Below are positions 47,890-59,684 of a stretch of DNA of 64,000 bases, in pieces. The notes under the pieces are model-generated. The model ran no database searches and was not told the origin of the DNA. It was given only the letters and a program-made list of their open reading frames with translations. Numbering within the stretch: the stretch's first letter is position 1; each line of letters starts with the position of its first letter. Position numbers and translations under genes: made by a program. The stretch is from Cryptomeria japonica (taxonomy: Eukaryota; Streptophyta; Pinopsida; Cupressales; Cupressaceae), in NCBI RefSeq assembly GCF_030272615.1, contig NC_081408.1:66226546-66290545 (forward strand), in the 5' to 3' direction.

Positions 47890-49531
47890 TATTGGCATTA
47901 TGTGAACCAGCATGAGCATTATGTGAATCGACATGAGCCTTATGTGAACTGGCATGAAGACATATTGATATTGTATGTTGTCATTGATGTCAATATGAGA
48001 CATAGTGTGAACCGACACATGTGATAAGTGAAGAGAGAGGAACCGGCATATGTGTGAACCTGTTTATATGCCAAAGTGAAGCCGCATATTTGTTCAAAGT
48101 GAACCGGCATGTAGTTATGGGAACTGGCACATGGAAGCATTGTATTACTACCGATTAGTAGGCAACTTCCACTTTAGGGTTTCTAGTTGGAGTACCTCAA
48201 GTCTATGTGACTCAATCGGTGATCTTTGTGTGATGAGTTAGTAGTATGATGGAGGACAGATCATGTTGCCACGTAAGCTCTATGTGCATGAAGGATCTTG
48301 CATGAAGGTGACTATTCCTATCTACCACGGGAATGTGTGAAGTCTATCAAATGGTGATAACATGTGATGGGTTATCAACCGCCATGAAAATGGTGGATAA
48401 TGGATGATGGAGAATGTCTTGAGATTGATTCAAGATTGGTGCATTTAATGCAGTATGATTCAATGGTCAGGATCGAACCATTTGAATTGCTCAACCTAAC
48501 AAGTTTAGGGTTTAGGGTTTTTGTTACTGACCTATATGTTTCCTATAAATTCGATGTTGGGTTTATGTCTAAGGTTGTTGGCAAAAGTTGTGAGTGTGTA
48601 TCCAAGGAAAGTGATACATGATTCTTGCCAAACCAAAGGAGAGAAGAGATACCTACAAAGTGAATGTGTAGAAGGAAAAGAGGAGCCTAAATGGATCTGC
48701 ATTAGCATTGAGTGCTGTTAATAGATCATTGTAATACCTATTGATCTCTAACCACTTCAATAGTTATAAAATCCCCTAACAAGGTAGCCTTAACTGGCTT
48801 GATTCAAAATCCCTTAAATGGAGTGGTCTTAACCGGCTTGTTTAAAATCCCTTAACTAGGTAACTCGAGGCTAATGAGTTATGAGAAGCTAGAGAAGCTT
48901 AGGAGATCCTTTCAGCTATTGAGTTCTTAAAATCCTCTAACAAGGTGACCCTACCGGATTTAACCCTTAACCAGGCATCCCTTAACCAGGTGATCCTTAA
49001 TAGGATAGGTTCCTACTAGAACCTATTGTAATGTCCTTAACCAGACAAGGCTCCTAACAGAGTAGACTTCCAAATAGTTCAAAAAGCAGCTTGTCGGTAT
49101 TCATCCCCACTACGGTTTTTCCCAGTTGGGTTTCCACATGAAAAATATGTGTGTCATGTGTAATGCTTTTGTCTTGTGATGCTCTGTTTTATAAGTTAAG
49201 CACATGAAGGTTATATGTTTAATGCCTATCTATAAAACATATTGAACTCACTATTGTGAAGATTTGATGGTTAAGTTTACTAGTTTATGCATGAGAATAT
49301 AATGATAATGTGGTATTGAGCTAAGAGAAAAGCTTATTGAGTGACCGGTTCATGACTGATTGAGCTCTACTAGATGTTACCGGTTGCACTCTATTTTACC
49401 AGTATCTCTGTTTATCAGTCATTTGAGTATTTGTTGTCAAACCGGTTTTGGACTATATTTGTGTTTGTACTGATTCACCCCCCCCCCTCTCAGTACTGGT
49501 TTGGTACTACTGGTTCATCATTGAGTTATCA
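47890..49531 (+). repeat. 5' LTR of the nested Copia element
   Basis: Starts TATTGGCATTATG where the 3' LTR starts TGTTGGCATTATG, so the terminal TG is lost here. Ends CATTGAGTTATCA after a C-run and CTCTCAGTACTGG. Small ORFs inside are not genes. Confidence 0.9.
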
Positions 49532-49533
49532 AT

Positions 49534-49545
49534 TGGTATCAGAGC
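49534..49545 (+). other. primer-binding site (tRNA-iMet type)
   Basis: TGGTATCAGAGC two bases after the LTR, exact match to the plant Copia consensus. Confidence 0.9.
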
Positions 49546-49600
49546 ACTCTAGGTCCTCTGTGTTGTAAGCTTAACCGCTTGAGGAAAAGATCCTTGCCAA

Positions 49601-50941
49601 ATGATGAAGAGGGAAGGTCCAAAGTTCAATAGGGAAAACTTTGGTATATACAAAGACAGGATGAAGGTATTCATCAAAAGCATGGGTGTTCAACACTGGA
49701 GTTATGTTGAAAATGTATATGTTGTTCCTACCGGTACTCTCACCGATGACTAAAAGATAGAGATACAAGAAAATGGGTAAGTCATGGAAGCCCTCATCAG
49801 TAGTCTATCTGACATTGAGTTTATTGATGTTCAGGACAAGGCAAATCCCAAAGAAGTATGGGATGCTCTTGAAAATATCTATGGTGGTGATGAGCATGTA
49901 AAATAGGCTAACGAAGAGAGCTTTAGAGGAAAGTTTGAAGACATGTGGATGGTTGAAGGAGAGACCATTCAACAGTATGGAATAAGAATCAAAATAGTTG
50001 TTGGAGAAATAAAGAGTGCAGGTGGCAAAATAGAAGATTGCACTGTGGTAAGTAAAGTCCTGAGATCCTTGTTGCCGGTCTATGCAATAAGGGTTGCTAT
50101 TATTTAGGAGATGAGATCAATAGACAAGTCTAAGGTGTCCTTGGACTCCATCATAGCCAAGTTGATAGACTATGAGCTAAACAATTTTGATGGTAGTGTT
50201 CAAAAGACAGAATCAACTTTTAAAGCTTCTATTATACCATCCAGAAAAGGAAAAGAGGCTAGCACTAGAGGGGAACCTAATCAGAATAGAGAAATGAAGG
50301 ATGAAGAGTTTCTAATGGAGTTTGAAGCTCTTCTTGCCAGGAGATTTCCAAAAGGAACTGATAAATACAAAGGTAAGCTTCCTTTGAAATGTTTCTCCTA
50401 TAACCAGATAGGACATATTGCTATGAACTATCCTAATAGTGACAACAAGGATAAACCAGAAAGGTTCAAGAAATTCAAAGGAGGAAATCGGAGAAATTGT
50501 TTTGTGGCAGTTGATGAAGGTGTCACAAATGAGGAACTAGAAGATGAAGAGAATGAAGACATTGTGTTTCTTGCTGTAAAGGAAGATGTGGTAGAAAAGA
50601 AGGCTCTTGTGTCCCAGTTTGATGATTCCAATGAGTGGATCATTGACAATGGTTGTTCTCACCATATGACTAGTGACCAGAGCAAGTTTCTATCCTTAGA
50701 GGAATATGATGGTGGTGTGGTTCACTTTGGCAATGATACACCATGCATGGTCAAAGGTAGAGGGTCCATCTCTTTGAATGGAAAGAGTAGTGCTGACAAT
50801 GTGTACTGGGTTTATAGTCTTAGACGCAACCTTCTAAGTGTTTCCCAGCTAAATGATAGTGGTCTCACTCTGCAATTCAAGAATGGAGTTTGCAGAATCA
50901 AAGGTAAAGATGGTAATGGTAGCCACCTGCATGTAGACTAA
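49601..50941 (+). pseudogene. Copia Gag and aspartic protease
   Basis: Frame from the ATG at 49601 ('MMKREGPKFNRENFGIYKDR') with stops at about 49751, 49781, 49902 and 50106, then open 50111-50941. It has the UBN2 capsid, a zinc knuckle in which two Cys are Tyr (CFSYNQIGHIAMNY), and a protease region with 'EWIIDNGCSHHMTSDQSKF'. The Cys-to-Tyr changes are G-to-A, the minus-strand form of cytosine deamination. The frame ends at a TAA at 50939 and pol resumes one frame over. Confidence 0.9.
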
Positions 50942-50942
50942 A

Positions 50943-51960
50943 GGTAACCTATTTCATCTGAATGCAAATATAAGTACATGTCTTATGGCTAAGCTTGATG
51001 ATAGCTGGATATGGCATAGGAGATTCTGCCATGTGAACTTTGATAACATTGTAAAGGCTAGTAAGATCAAGGCAGTTAGAGGGTTGCCAGTGTTGAGAAA
51101 ACCGAATAATACCTTGTGTAGAGAATGTCAATTGGAGAAAATGTCTTCCTCAACCTTTAAAGGTAAATCTTTCACTACTGACAACTTGCTTGATCTTGTG
51201 CATACTGATTTATGTGGTCCTATGAAAACTAGAAGTGTGCAGGGTGATAGGTACTTCATGATTCTCACTGATGACTGCTCAAGAATGATGTGGGTCACAT
51301 TCTTGAAAGACAAGTCTGAAGCTTTTGGAAAATTCAAAGCTTTCAGAGCATTAGTGGAGAAGGAAAGCAGTAAAAGGATCAAGTGTCTCAAAACTGATCA
51401 AGGAGGGGAATTCACTTCCAGTGAATTCAATAAGTATTGTGAAGAATTTGGCATCAAGAGGCAACTGTCTACCCCTCAGACTCCACAATAGAATGGCCTA
51501 GCAGAGAGGAATAACCGGACTATGGTTGAAGCAGCTAGAACTATGCTGATCCAAGGAAAGGTTGCTCACACCTTTTGGAGAGAAGCGGTGAGCACTGCAG
51601 TCTACACTATGAACCGGGTACTCATCAAAAAGGGTAAGGACAAAACTCCTTATGAGTATAGGACCGGTAAGACACCTGTGGTTAACTACTTTAAGGTATT
51701 TGGTAGAAAATGTTACATCAAGAGGAGTGAACATCAAGGCAAATTTGAAGCTAAATGTGATGAAGGAATATTTCTAGGATATTCCACCAAGAGTAAAGCT
51801 TTCAGGTGCTACAACAATAGGACTCAAAGAATTATGGAAAGCATCAATGTAAGAGCTAATGAATCCTTTGAGAAGACTGAGGAAACTGGCAGTGAGCAAG
51901 CTGTAAATGAACTGGTTGCAACCTTCTAGGAACTGGTTGTCAGTCAACCTAGTACCAGTA
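50943..51960 (+). pseudogene. Copia integrase
   Basis: Zinc finger 'WHRRFCHVNFDNIV' with 'CRECQLEKM'. The core has Asp in 'HTDLCGP', Asp in 'KTDQGGEFTSSEF' and Glu in 'NGLAERNNRTM', all three catalytic residues present. The tail has 'CDEGIFLGYSTKSKAFRCYN'. The frame is broken by a TAG before 'NGLAE' (51488-51490) and another at 51927, both where Gln CAG is expected. Confidence 0.9.
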
Positions 51961-52864
51961 ACAATGTTCCTGAACCTGTGAATGTTGATACTGATGATGA
52001 TGAGGATGAAGAAGAAAAGCAAGAAGAACCAGTTAAGACCATTCCTTAGTATGTCAAGTTGAATCATGATCCCAAGCAGATCATAGGTGATAAGGATGCA
52101 AGAATCCTTACTAGAAGAAAGATTAGAGAAAGCTCATGTATGATCTTTGAATTTGAGCCTAAGTCATTCAAAGAGGCTCATAAAGATGAAGACTGGATCA
52201 AGGCAGTGGAAGAAGAACTTGACCAGATAGAGAAAAATGGTACATGGTCCTTGGTACCCAGACCAGAACATAAAAATATCATTGGCACCAAATGGGTGTT
52301 TAGAAATAAGTTGAATGAGGATGGCACAGTGATTAGGAATAAAGCCAGACTGGTTTGCAAAGGATATTCTCAAGAAGGAGGTGAAGACTATGGGGAAACC
52401 TTTGCTCCTATAGCCAGATTGGAAGGAGTTCGTATGCTTCTTGCATATGCAGCTTTTAAGAGGCTCAAGGTATATCAAATGGATGTAAAATTTGCATTCC
52501 TAAATGGTGTACTTGAAGAGGAGGTGTATATTGAGCAACCAAATGGGTTTGCCCTATCTGAAGATAATGACATGGTATGTAGGCTACATAAAGCATTATG
52601 TGGTCTAAAGCAAACACCTAGAGCATGGTATGAGTGCCTACCTTCCCATCTTGTGAAGATTGGATTTGAGAGAACAAGTGAAGATAGCAATATCTACTTG
52701 AAGTCTGAAGGAGATTAGATTCTGATCTGTGAAGTTTTTGTTGATAACATCATCTTTGGTGGAGATGACAAGATGAGTCATGAGTTTGTTGATGAGATGA
52801 AGAAAGAGTTCGAGATGTCACTCATAGAGGAGATTAAGTTCTTCATTGGACTGTAGATCCAATA
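51961..52864 (+). pseudogene. Copia reverse transcriptase, catalytic box changed
   Basis: RVT_2 domain: '[20 protein letters not shown]', '[17 protein letters not shown]', 'MDVKFAFLNGVLEEEVYIEQ', 'LCGLKQTPRAWYECL'. The catalytic Tyr/Phe-Val-Asp-Asp reads Phe-Val-Asp-Asn at about 52739-52750, so one metal-binding Asp is lost (GAT or GAC to AAC). TAG stops at 52047, 52716 and 52855. Confidence 0.9.
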
Positions 52865-53690
52865 GATGAAAGATGGAATCTTCATCACTCAGTCCAAATA
52901 TGTCAAAGAAGTGTTGAAGACTTTTGGCATGGAAGATAGCAAACCGGTTGGTACACCAATGGTGACTGGTTGCAAATTGACAAAGGAGGATGATTCTGCA
53001 CTGGTTGATGAGAAGGAATACCAATCAATGATTGGTAAGTTGCATTATGTAGGGCATAGCAGACTAGATATTGCACATGCAGTTGGCCTCACTGCAAGAT
53101 TCCAGAAGAGTCCAAGAGAATCTCACTTGAGTGCAGTCAAGCGGATTCTTAGGTATCTGAAGGGAATAGTTGACTATGGATTGTGGTACCCATACAACAA
53201 TAAATTCAATCTGAAAGTATTCACAGATGCTGATTGGGCCGGTAATGTGGATGACCAGAAGAGCACAACCGGTGGTGCATTCTTTCTTGGTGGTAGACTA
53301 GTTTCATGGATGAGTAAAAAGCAGAGTTGCATTTCTCAGTCTACAGTAGAAGCAGAGTATGTTACAGCTTTCATGAACTTCACTCAAACAATCTGGATGA
53401 AGCATGTACTAGAAGGCTTCAAGATCCCTGTATCTGAACTAGTAAGTATATTCTGTGATAACACAAGTGCTATCAATATATCAAAGAATCCGGTTTTACA
53501 TTCTAGAACCAAGCATTTTTAGCTTAAGTATCATTTCTTGAGGGAAAAGGTTCAGAATAAAGAGATTGCACTGGAGCATGTGTCCACTAAGGAGCAGTTA
53601 GCAGACATATTCACCAAGCCTCTCCCAAAGACAACATTTGTGCATTTGAAAGGTGAATTAGGGGTCTTGCCCCTTCAGGAGGTGAACTAA
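52865..53690 (+). pseudogene. Copia RNase H and pol C-terminus
   Basis: Open at 52866-53522: 'GMEDSKPVGTPMVTGCKL', RNase H core 'FTDADWAGNVDDQKSTTGGA', 'SQSTVEAEYVTAF', 'DNTSAINISKNPVLHSRTKH'. After a TAG (52863 precedes it, 53520 follows it) the frame gives 'EQLADIFTKPLPKTTF' and ends at TAA 53688-53690. Confidence 0.9.
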
Positions 53691-53920
53691 AAGTGATTGT
53701 TCCACATCAGTTAGGTACTGAAAAGACAAATCTTTTGTTGATTGGTGTGTTTATGGATGCTACTCCTCAGGGGGAGTAGCATGATGAAATAGTGATGATT
53801 GTACCTCCACTTTGGCATTGTTGTCAAAGGGGGAGAAGGAGTGAAGCGAAAAGATATCTGCAGCAAATGGGGAGAAGATGTGAAGCAGAGAAGATATCTT
53901 TTGTATATTGCCATCAATGC

Positions 53921-53933
53921 CAAAGGGGGAGAT
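53921..53933 (+). other. polypurine tract of the nested Copia element
   Basis: CAAAGGGGGAGAT next to the 3' LTR, in the wider context GCCATCAATGCCAAAGGGGG also found before 8430. Confidence 0.9.
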
Positions 53934-55573
53934 TGTTGGCATTATGTGAACTGGCATGAGCATTATGTGAATCGACATGAGCCTTATGTGAACCAGCATG
54001 AAGACATAATGATATTGTATGTTGTCATTGATGTCAATATGAGACATAGTATGAACCGGCACATGTGATAAGTGAAGAGAGAGGAATCTGCATATGTGTG
54101 AACCGGTTTATATGCCAAAGTGAACCGACATATTTGTTCAAAGTGAACTGGCATGTAGTTATGGGAACTAGCACATGGAAGCACTATATGACTACCGATT
54201 GGTAGGCAGCTTCCACTTTGGGGTTTCCAGTTGGAGTACCTCAAGTCTGTGTGACTCAATCGGTGATCTTTGTGTGATGAGTTAGTAGTATGATGGAGGA
54301 TAGATCGTGTTGCCACATAAGCTCTGTGTGCGTGAAGGATCTTGCATGAAAGTGACTATTCCTATCTACCTCAAGAATGTTTGAAGTCTATCTAATGGTG
54401 ATAACATGTGATGGGTTATCAACTGCCATGAAAATGGTGGATAATGGATGATGGAGAATGTCTTGAGATCAATTCAAGACTGGTGCATCTAATGCAGTAT
54501 GATTCAACAGTCAAGATTGAACTGTTTGAATTGCTCAACCTAATAGGTTTAGGGTTTAGGGTTTTTGTTACCGACCTGTATGTTTCGTATAAAGTCGATG
54601 TTGGGTTTCTATATGAGGTTGTTGGCAAAAGTTGTGAGTGTGTATCCAAGGAAAGTGATACGTGATTCTTGCCAAATCAAAGGAGAGAAGAGATACTTGC
54701 AAAGTGAATGTGCATAAGGAAAAGAGGAGCCTAAATGGATCTACATTAGCATTGTGTGCTGTTAACAAATCATTGTAATACCTATTGATCTCTAACCACT
54801 TCAATAGTTGTAAAATCCCCTAACAGGGTAGCCTTAACTGGCTTGATTCAAAATCCCTTAAATTGGGTGGTCTTAACCAGCTTGTTTCAAATCCCTTAAC
54901 TGGGTAACTCGAGGCTAATGAGTTCTGAGAAGCTAGAGAAGCTTAGGAGATCCTTTCAGCTATTGAGTTCTTAAAATCCTCTAACAAGGTGACCCTACTA
55001 GGTTTAACCCTTAACCAGGTATCCCTTAACCGAGTGATCCTTAATAGGATCAATTCCTACTAGAACCTATTGTAATGTCCTTAACCAGACAAGGCTCCTA
55101 ACAAAGCAGACTTCTAAAGAGTTCAAAAAGTAGCTTGTGGGTATTTATCCCCACCATGGTTTTTTCCTGTTGGGTTTCAATATGAGAAATATGTGTGTCA
55201 TGTGTAATGCTTTTGTCTTGTGATGCTCTATTTTATTGGTTAAGCACATGAAGGTTCTATGTTTTATGCATGTCTATAAAACATATTGAACGCACTATTG
55301 TGAAGATTTGATGGTTAAGTTTACTAGTTTATGCATGAGAATATAATGATAATGTGGTATTGAGCTAAGAGAAAATCTTATTGAGTGACCGGTTCATGAC
55401 TGATTGAGCTATACTAGATGTTACCAGTTGCACTCTATTTTACCAGTATCTCTGTTTATAAGTTATTTGAGTATTTGTTGTCAAACCAGTTTTGGACTGT
55501 ATTTGTGTTTGTATTGATTCACCACCCCCTTTTAGTACCGGTTTGGTACTAGTGGTTCATCATTGAGTTATCA
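53934..55573 (+). repeat. 3' LTR of the nested Copia element
   Basis: Begins TGTTGGCATTATG and ends GAGTTATCA. Near-complete match to 47890-49531 with scattered transitions. Confidence 0.95.
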
Positions 55574-56369
55574 CCTTTGTGGAAGACTATGTAGATGATT
55601 TACTAGCTAAATCCTTCACCAAGGTAGGACATCTAAGCATCTTAGAAAAGATTTTTGATAGATTGGAAAAATTCCAAGTCAGGCTCAACCCTAAGAAGTG
55701 TGTCTTCAAGGTTACATCAGTTAAATTACTAGGCTACATAGTTTCAGCTAAATGTATTGAATTGGATCCAGCAAAGGTACAAGCCATTATGGATATGCCA
55801 CCACCCAAGAACATCAGCCAACTTAGATCTCTACAAGGATGACTCTAATCAATCAGGTGATTCATCACTCAACTAGCAGATAAAAGTCTCCCTTTCAATC
55901 ATTTGCTACATAAATGTACCATTCAGATGGGAAGCCAAATGCGTCGAATTCTTTTATCAAATCAAGCAGTATCTAATGAACCACCAGTTCTAGTACCACC
56001 AATAGTAGGGAAGCCACTCATTCTCTATATTTCAACAACAAACATCTCGTTGGGGGCATTGTTAGCACAAGAAGATCAACAGGGCAAAGAGTGTGCTATC
56101 TATTATATCAGTAGGACATTGAATGGATATGAACTCAACTATACATTCATTAAGAAAGCTTGTCTAACAGTGGTATTTGCCTCTCAAAAATTCCAACACT
56201 ACATGCTAGCTCACACAATTAAGTTGATTGCAAAAATTGATCCTCTCAAATATTTACTCAGTAAAGCAACTCTTATAGGTAGATTGGCTAAGTGGGTCAT
56301 GATCCTTAGTGAATTTGATATCCATTACACAGAGCGAAGAGCTATTAAAGGACAACAATTGCAGATCAT
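55574..56369 (+). pseudogene. Gypsy reverse transcriptase 3' part and first RNase H
   Basis: Begins with the CCTTT duplication, then 'VEDYVDDLLAKS': the YVDD box is intact at 55588-55599. Thumb and connection follow ('RLNPKKCVFKV', 'LLGYIVSAKCIELDPAKV'), then the Gypsy RNase H ('GKPLILYISTTNISLGALLA', 'RTLNGYELNY'). Stops lie at 55840-55860. The frame is the same as at 47380. Confidence 0.9.
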
Positions 56370-56870
56370 TTGGCAGAAGCACCACTACAAGGAAAACAAA
56401 CTTTGGAGATCAAATTTTCAGAAAAAGATGTTCTTGCTATCTCCACTAAACAATGGACCTTATATTTTGATGGATCCTACACGCAACATGGCTCAGGTGT
56501 TGGCATTTTGTTCATCACTCCTGAAGGACACACTATACCAAGATCATATAGGCTTATGTTTGCATGCACAAATAACATTGCTGAATATGAGGCATTGGTT
56601 ATAGGCATCAAAATGGCCATAGAATGGAGGATCACAGAATTAAAAGTCTACGGAGATTCACAATTAGTAATCAATCAAATCATCAATGACTATTAGATAG
56701 AGGATGACAAGCTGCTACCCTACAAGTGAATGGTGGATGATTTCAAGCAATATTTTCTACACATCACCTTCGAGAAAATACCAAGGTTGGATAATAGAGT
56801 AGCTAATGCCATGTCTACTATCGCTTCACTACTACAAATTCCAGAGAAATAGAATCATTACAAGTTTCTG
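56370..56870 (+). pseudogene. second, archaeal-type RNase H (aRNH)
   Basis: Frame 56370-56696, overlapping the first RNase H frame by about 230 bp because of a frame change. Motifs 'WTLYFDGSYTQHGSGVGILF', 'TNNIAEYEALVIGI' and 'KVYGDSQLVINQI' keep the catalytic Asp-Glu-Asp. An RVT_3-type RNase H added after the ordinary one is diagnostic of Tat-clade Gypsy elements. A TAG follows 'INDY'; the domain tail reads 'FEKIPRLDNRVANAMST'. Confidence 0.9.
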
Positions 56871-58199
56871 GTAGAGAAAATGTTCTCCCCAGCCTATGAC
56901 CATTCAGAATCCCATGTTATCTATGCCTTGATTGGTTCCGACTCTCCATTATATCGACCCATCTATGAATATCTTAAGAACAATATCCTACCCATTGACC
57001 TATCCTAAAACCAAACGCACAACTTTATCCAAAAATCTACCCGTTATACTCTTACTGCCAATACTTTGTATCGTCGACGTCTAGATGGTACTCTTCTTCA
57101 TTGTCTTGATCATGATGAATCTGACTCTGCTTTACACGAGCTTCATGAAGGTATCTGTGGCACACATTCAAGTGGTACTACTCTTGCTAAAAAGATTCTA
57201 AGAACGGGATATTACTAGCCAACAATGGGAAAGGACTCTTATCACTTTGCAAAAAAGTGTCCTCAATACCAAATCCATGGCAATCTTATACATGCACTAG
57301 CATAGGAACTGTAGCCATTCATAACATCCTGGCTCTTCTATCAGTGGGGACTAGACTTGGTTGGCAAAATTCATCCTTCATCTTCAAATGGACACAAGTT
57401 CATTATATCTGCAATGGAATACTTTACCAAATGGATAGAAGTAGTCCCCATGACCATAGTGACTAGGAAACAAATTGCTTCTTTTATCCTAAATTATCTG
57501 ATCTACAGATATGGCATTCCAAGCTCCATCATCACAGATAATGGACGACCTTTCAAAAACCAAGATGTGTGAGAACTATGTGAAAAATTCAAAATCCAAC
57601 ATCATTTTTCTACACCTTACTACCCACAAGGGAATGGTTAGGAAGAAGCCTCCAACAAAACAATATTGAAAATCCTAAAAGAAACAATGAATGATGTAGG
57701 CAAAGATTGGCATATACAACTCAATCCAGCACTTTGGGCCTACAAAACTAGCATCCGCACACCTATAGGAGATACATCATATTCATTGGTATATGGATCA
57801 GAAGCAATTTTACCCTTGGAGGTAGAAATTCCATCTCTTGGAGTCTCTTTGAAAGGCCTAATTCCAGATGAAGAGTATAGAGTTAATTGATTGCAAGAGC
57901 TCGAGCTTCTAGATGAAAGATGTCAACATGCCTACACTCATCTCAAAGCATATCAGCACCGTATGTGCAGGAGCTACAACCACAAGGTCATTCCCAGAAT
58001 TTTTAAAATTGGTGACCTAGTACTCATGGAAAATCCTAGGAATCAACAGGATTGGGAAAAGAAAGGGAAATTTGAAACTAATTGGTTAGGTCCCTATGTC
58101 ATCATATTATCCTATGGATCAGGCTCCTATCAGCTTACAAGTTTAGAAGGAGATGAGCTCAATGAACCAACCAACAACATCCATTTGAAGAAATACTAG
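56871..58199 (+). pseudogene. Gypsy integrase
   Basis: Zinc finger 'LHELHEGICGTHSSGTT' with 'CPQYQIHG'; core Asp in 'GLDLVGKIH', Asp in 'SIITDNGRPFKNQDV', Glu in 'EASNKTILKILKETM'. The C-terminal domain has 'YNHKVIPRIFKIGDLVL' and 'GPYVIILSYGSGSYQL'. Stops and a local frame change around 57300 (57257-57466 against 57357-57572) break it. It ends at TAG 58197-58199. Confidence 0.9.
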
Positions 58200-59684
58200 A
58201 CTTGAGTAATCTAATGCACGGAAAAGTCAAAAAAATAAAAAAAATAAAAAAATCAAGAAAAAGGTAAATAAAAAGGTATAATAAAAGCAACTAGTGAGAA
58301 CCTGGCAACATGTGCTATTATGAGAGGATAGCTCCTCTATCTATATCCATACAATTATATCCATAGTATCGCACTATCGACCATTGCCCAACATTTTTAT
58401 CACAATATCCATCTAGACCATACTTAGCATAGTCACTATCCTGGTTTATCCACATATCCTTTCACCGCATCTCACCATGGTTTGGTAATCACTGTACAAT
58501 CCACATTTAGAGGCACACTTGACTAGGGGCAGTGTAAACTTGCAACACATTCAAACTGTCAAAACTTGTCGCAAACTGAGAATATACATCCAGCAAAAAC
58601 AACACTCACCCAATCACAAAGCAATACATTGATCGCTTAACAGGATTCACAAATATGATGGATGGTTTTCTAAAATATCAAATGTTGCATCTTGCATAAA
58701 GTTTTGACTATTTTTGCACTTGAACTTTTTAAATTGTTGGATCCTCTAAAATTTTCACAAACAAATGCTTCAAAGCTAGAGAACGTCGTGGGAGACTCCA
58801 ATATTTTCTTATTTTTTCTGTCTATGAGGCGATCATCTGTACTGTGTCGATACTTGTCTCGTGACATAATTCATAGCATATCACTAAAGACATGATTCCA
58901 CATCACGCATACAAATTATTTAATCTTGTCTGTTTCTACGCAATACGTACTCAGGTCGTCTTGGTTTAATTATACCTTGACGCTTGGGCCATCTTGCAAA
59001 ATCAAAAATCATGTAAATTTTTCTCAGGTCATTATGGTTCAATTATACCATTATGCTTGTATAAATTTTCAACATATCCTAAAACAAATCAATGCTCAAT
59101 GATGATACATACAAAGAAAGCAAACAACATGTGGCTATACAGGGATGACAAATGCAAAATGAGGATGCTCAAAATCAATTAGTTGCATATCATTTTACAA
59201 TTAGTTGCATATCATATCATACATCTCATTTTCAAAATACATCTCACAGCATATCATATCATACATCTCTTTTTCAAGATACATCTCACAACATCCTGTA
59301 TTATCACATCATATTCATCACATATCACATCACATGCATCTATCTAAGCATTGCATCATCATAGAATAATTAAAAAGCATATAGAAAGCATAATCCATAA
59401 CACATCACATGTGGATCAAAGAAAATGGTGTCATATATATATATATATATCTCAAAGAATGATCAATACACAAAATATGTCATGTCTGTACCAATACAAT
59501 AATCAAAATACAATGGAGACAATGTCTCTCAGGTATGACTATCTCCTGAAGGTGACGGTCTCACTGTAGATATCCCAGCGCTTGGATCTCAAGGTGGATC
59601 CTATCTAGGAGGCCTTTTCATGCCTCTGCTCTCCATCCTTGACCTAGTCTCTCGAGATTGACTCGATCTTGACTATGTAAAACT
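58200..59684 (+). other. Gypsy 3' region after integrase, non-coding
   Basis: Starts with an A-rich stretch (AAAAAAATAAAAAAAT type). No supported ORF. A unit of about 42 bp with CATATCATATCATACATCTC is repeated at 59207 and 59249, and a short (AT)n lies near 59436. Confidence 0.55.

Larger units (their letters stand above)
47890..55573 (+). mobile_element. Ty1/Copia retrotransposon nested in the Gypsy reverse transcriptase
   Basis: LTRs 47890-49531 (1642 bp) and 53934-55573 (1640 bp) flank gag, protease, integrase, reverse transcriptase and RNase H in Copia order. The 5-bp flanks are CCTTC (47885-47889) and CCTTT (55574-55578), one mismatch. PBS, PPT and LTR ends match the elements at 1937-9547 and 13453-20441, so all three are of one lineage. 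Frame breaks and about nine TAG stops make it inactive. Confidence 0.95.
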
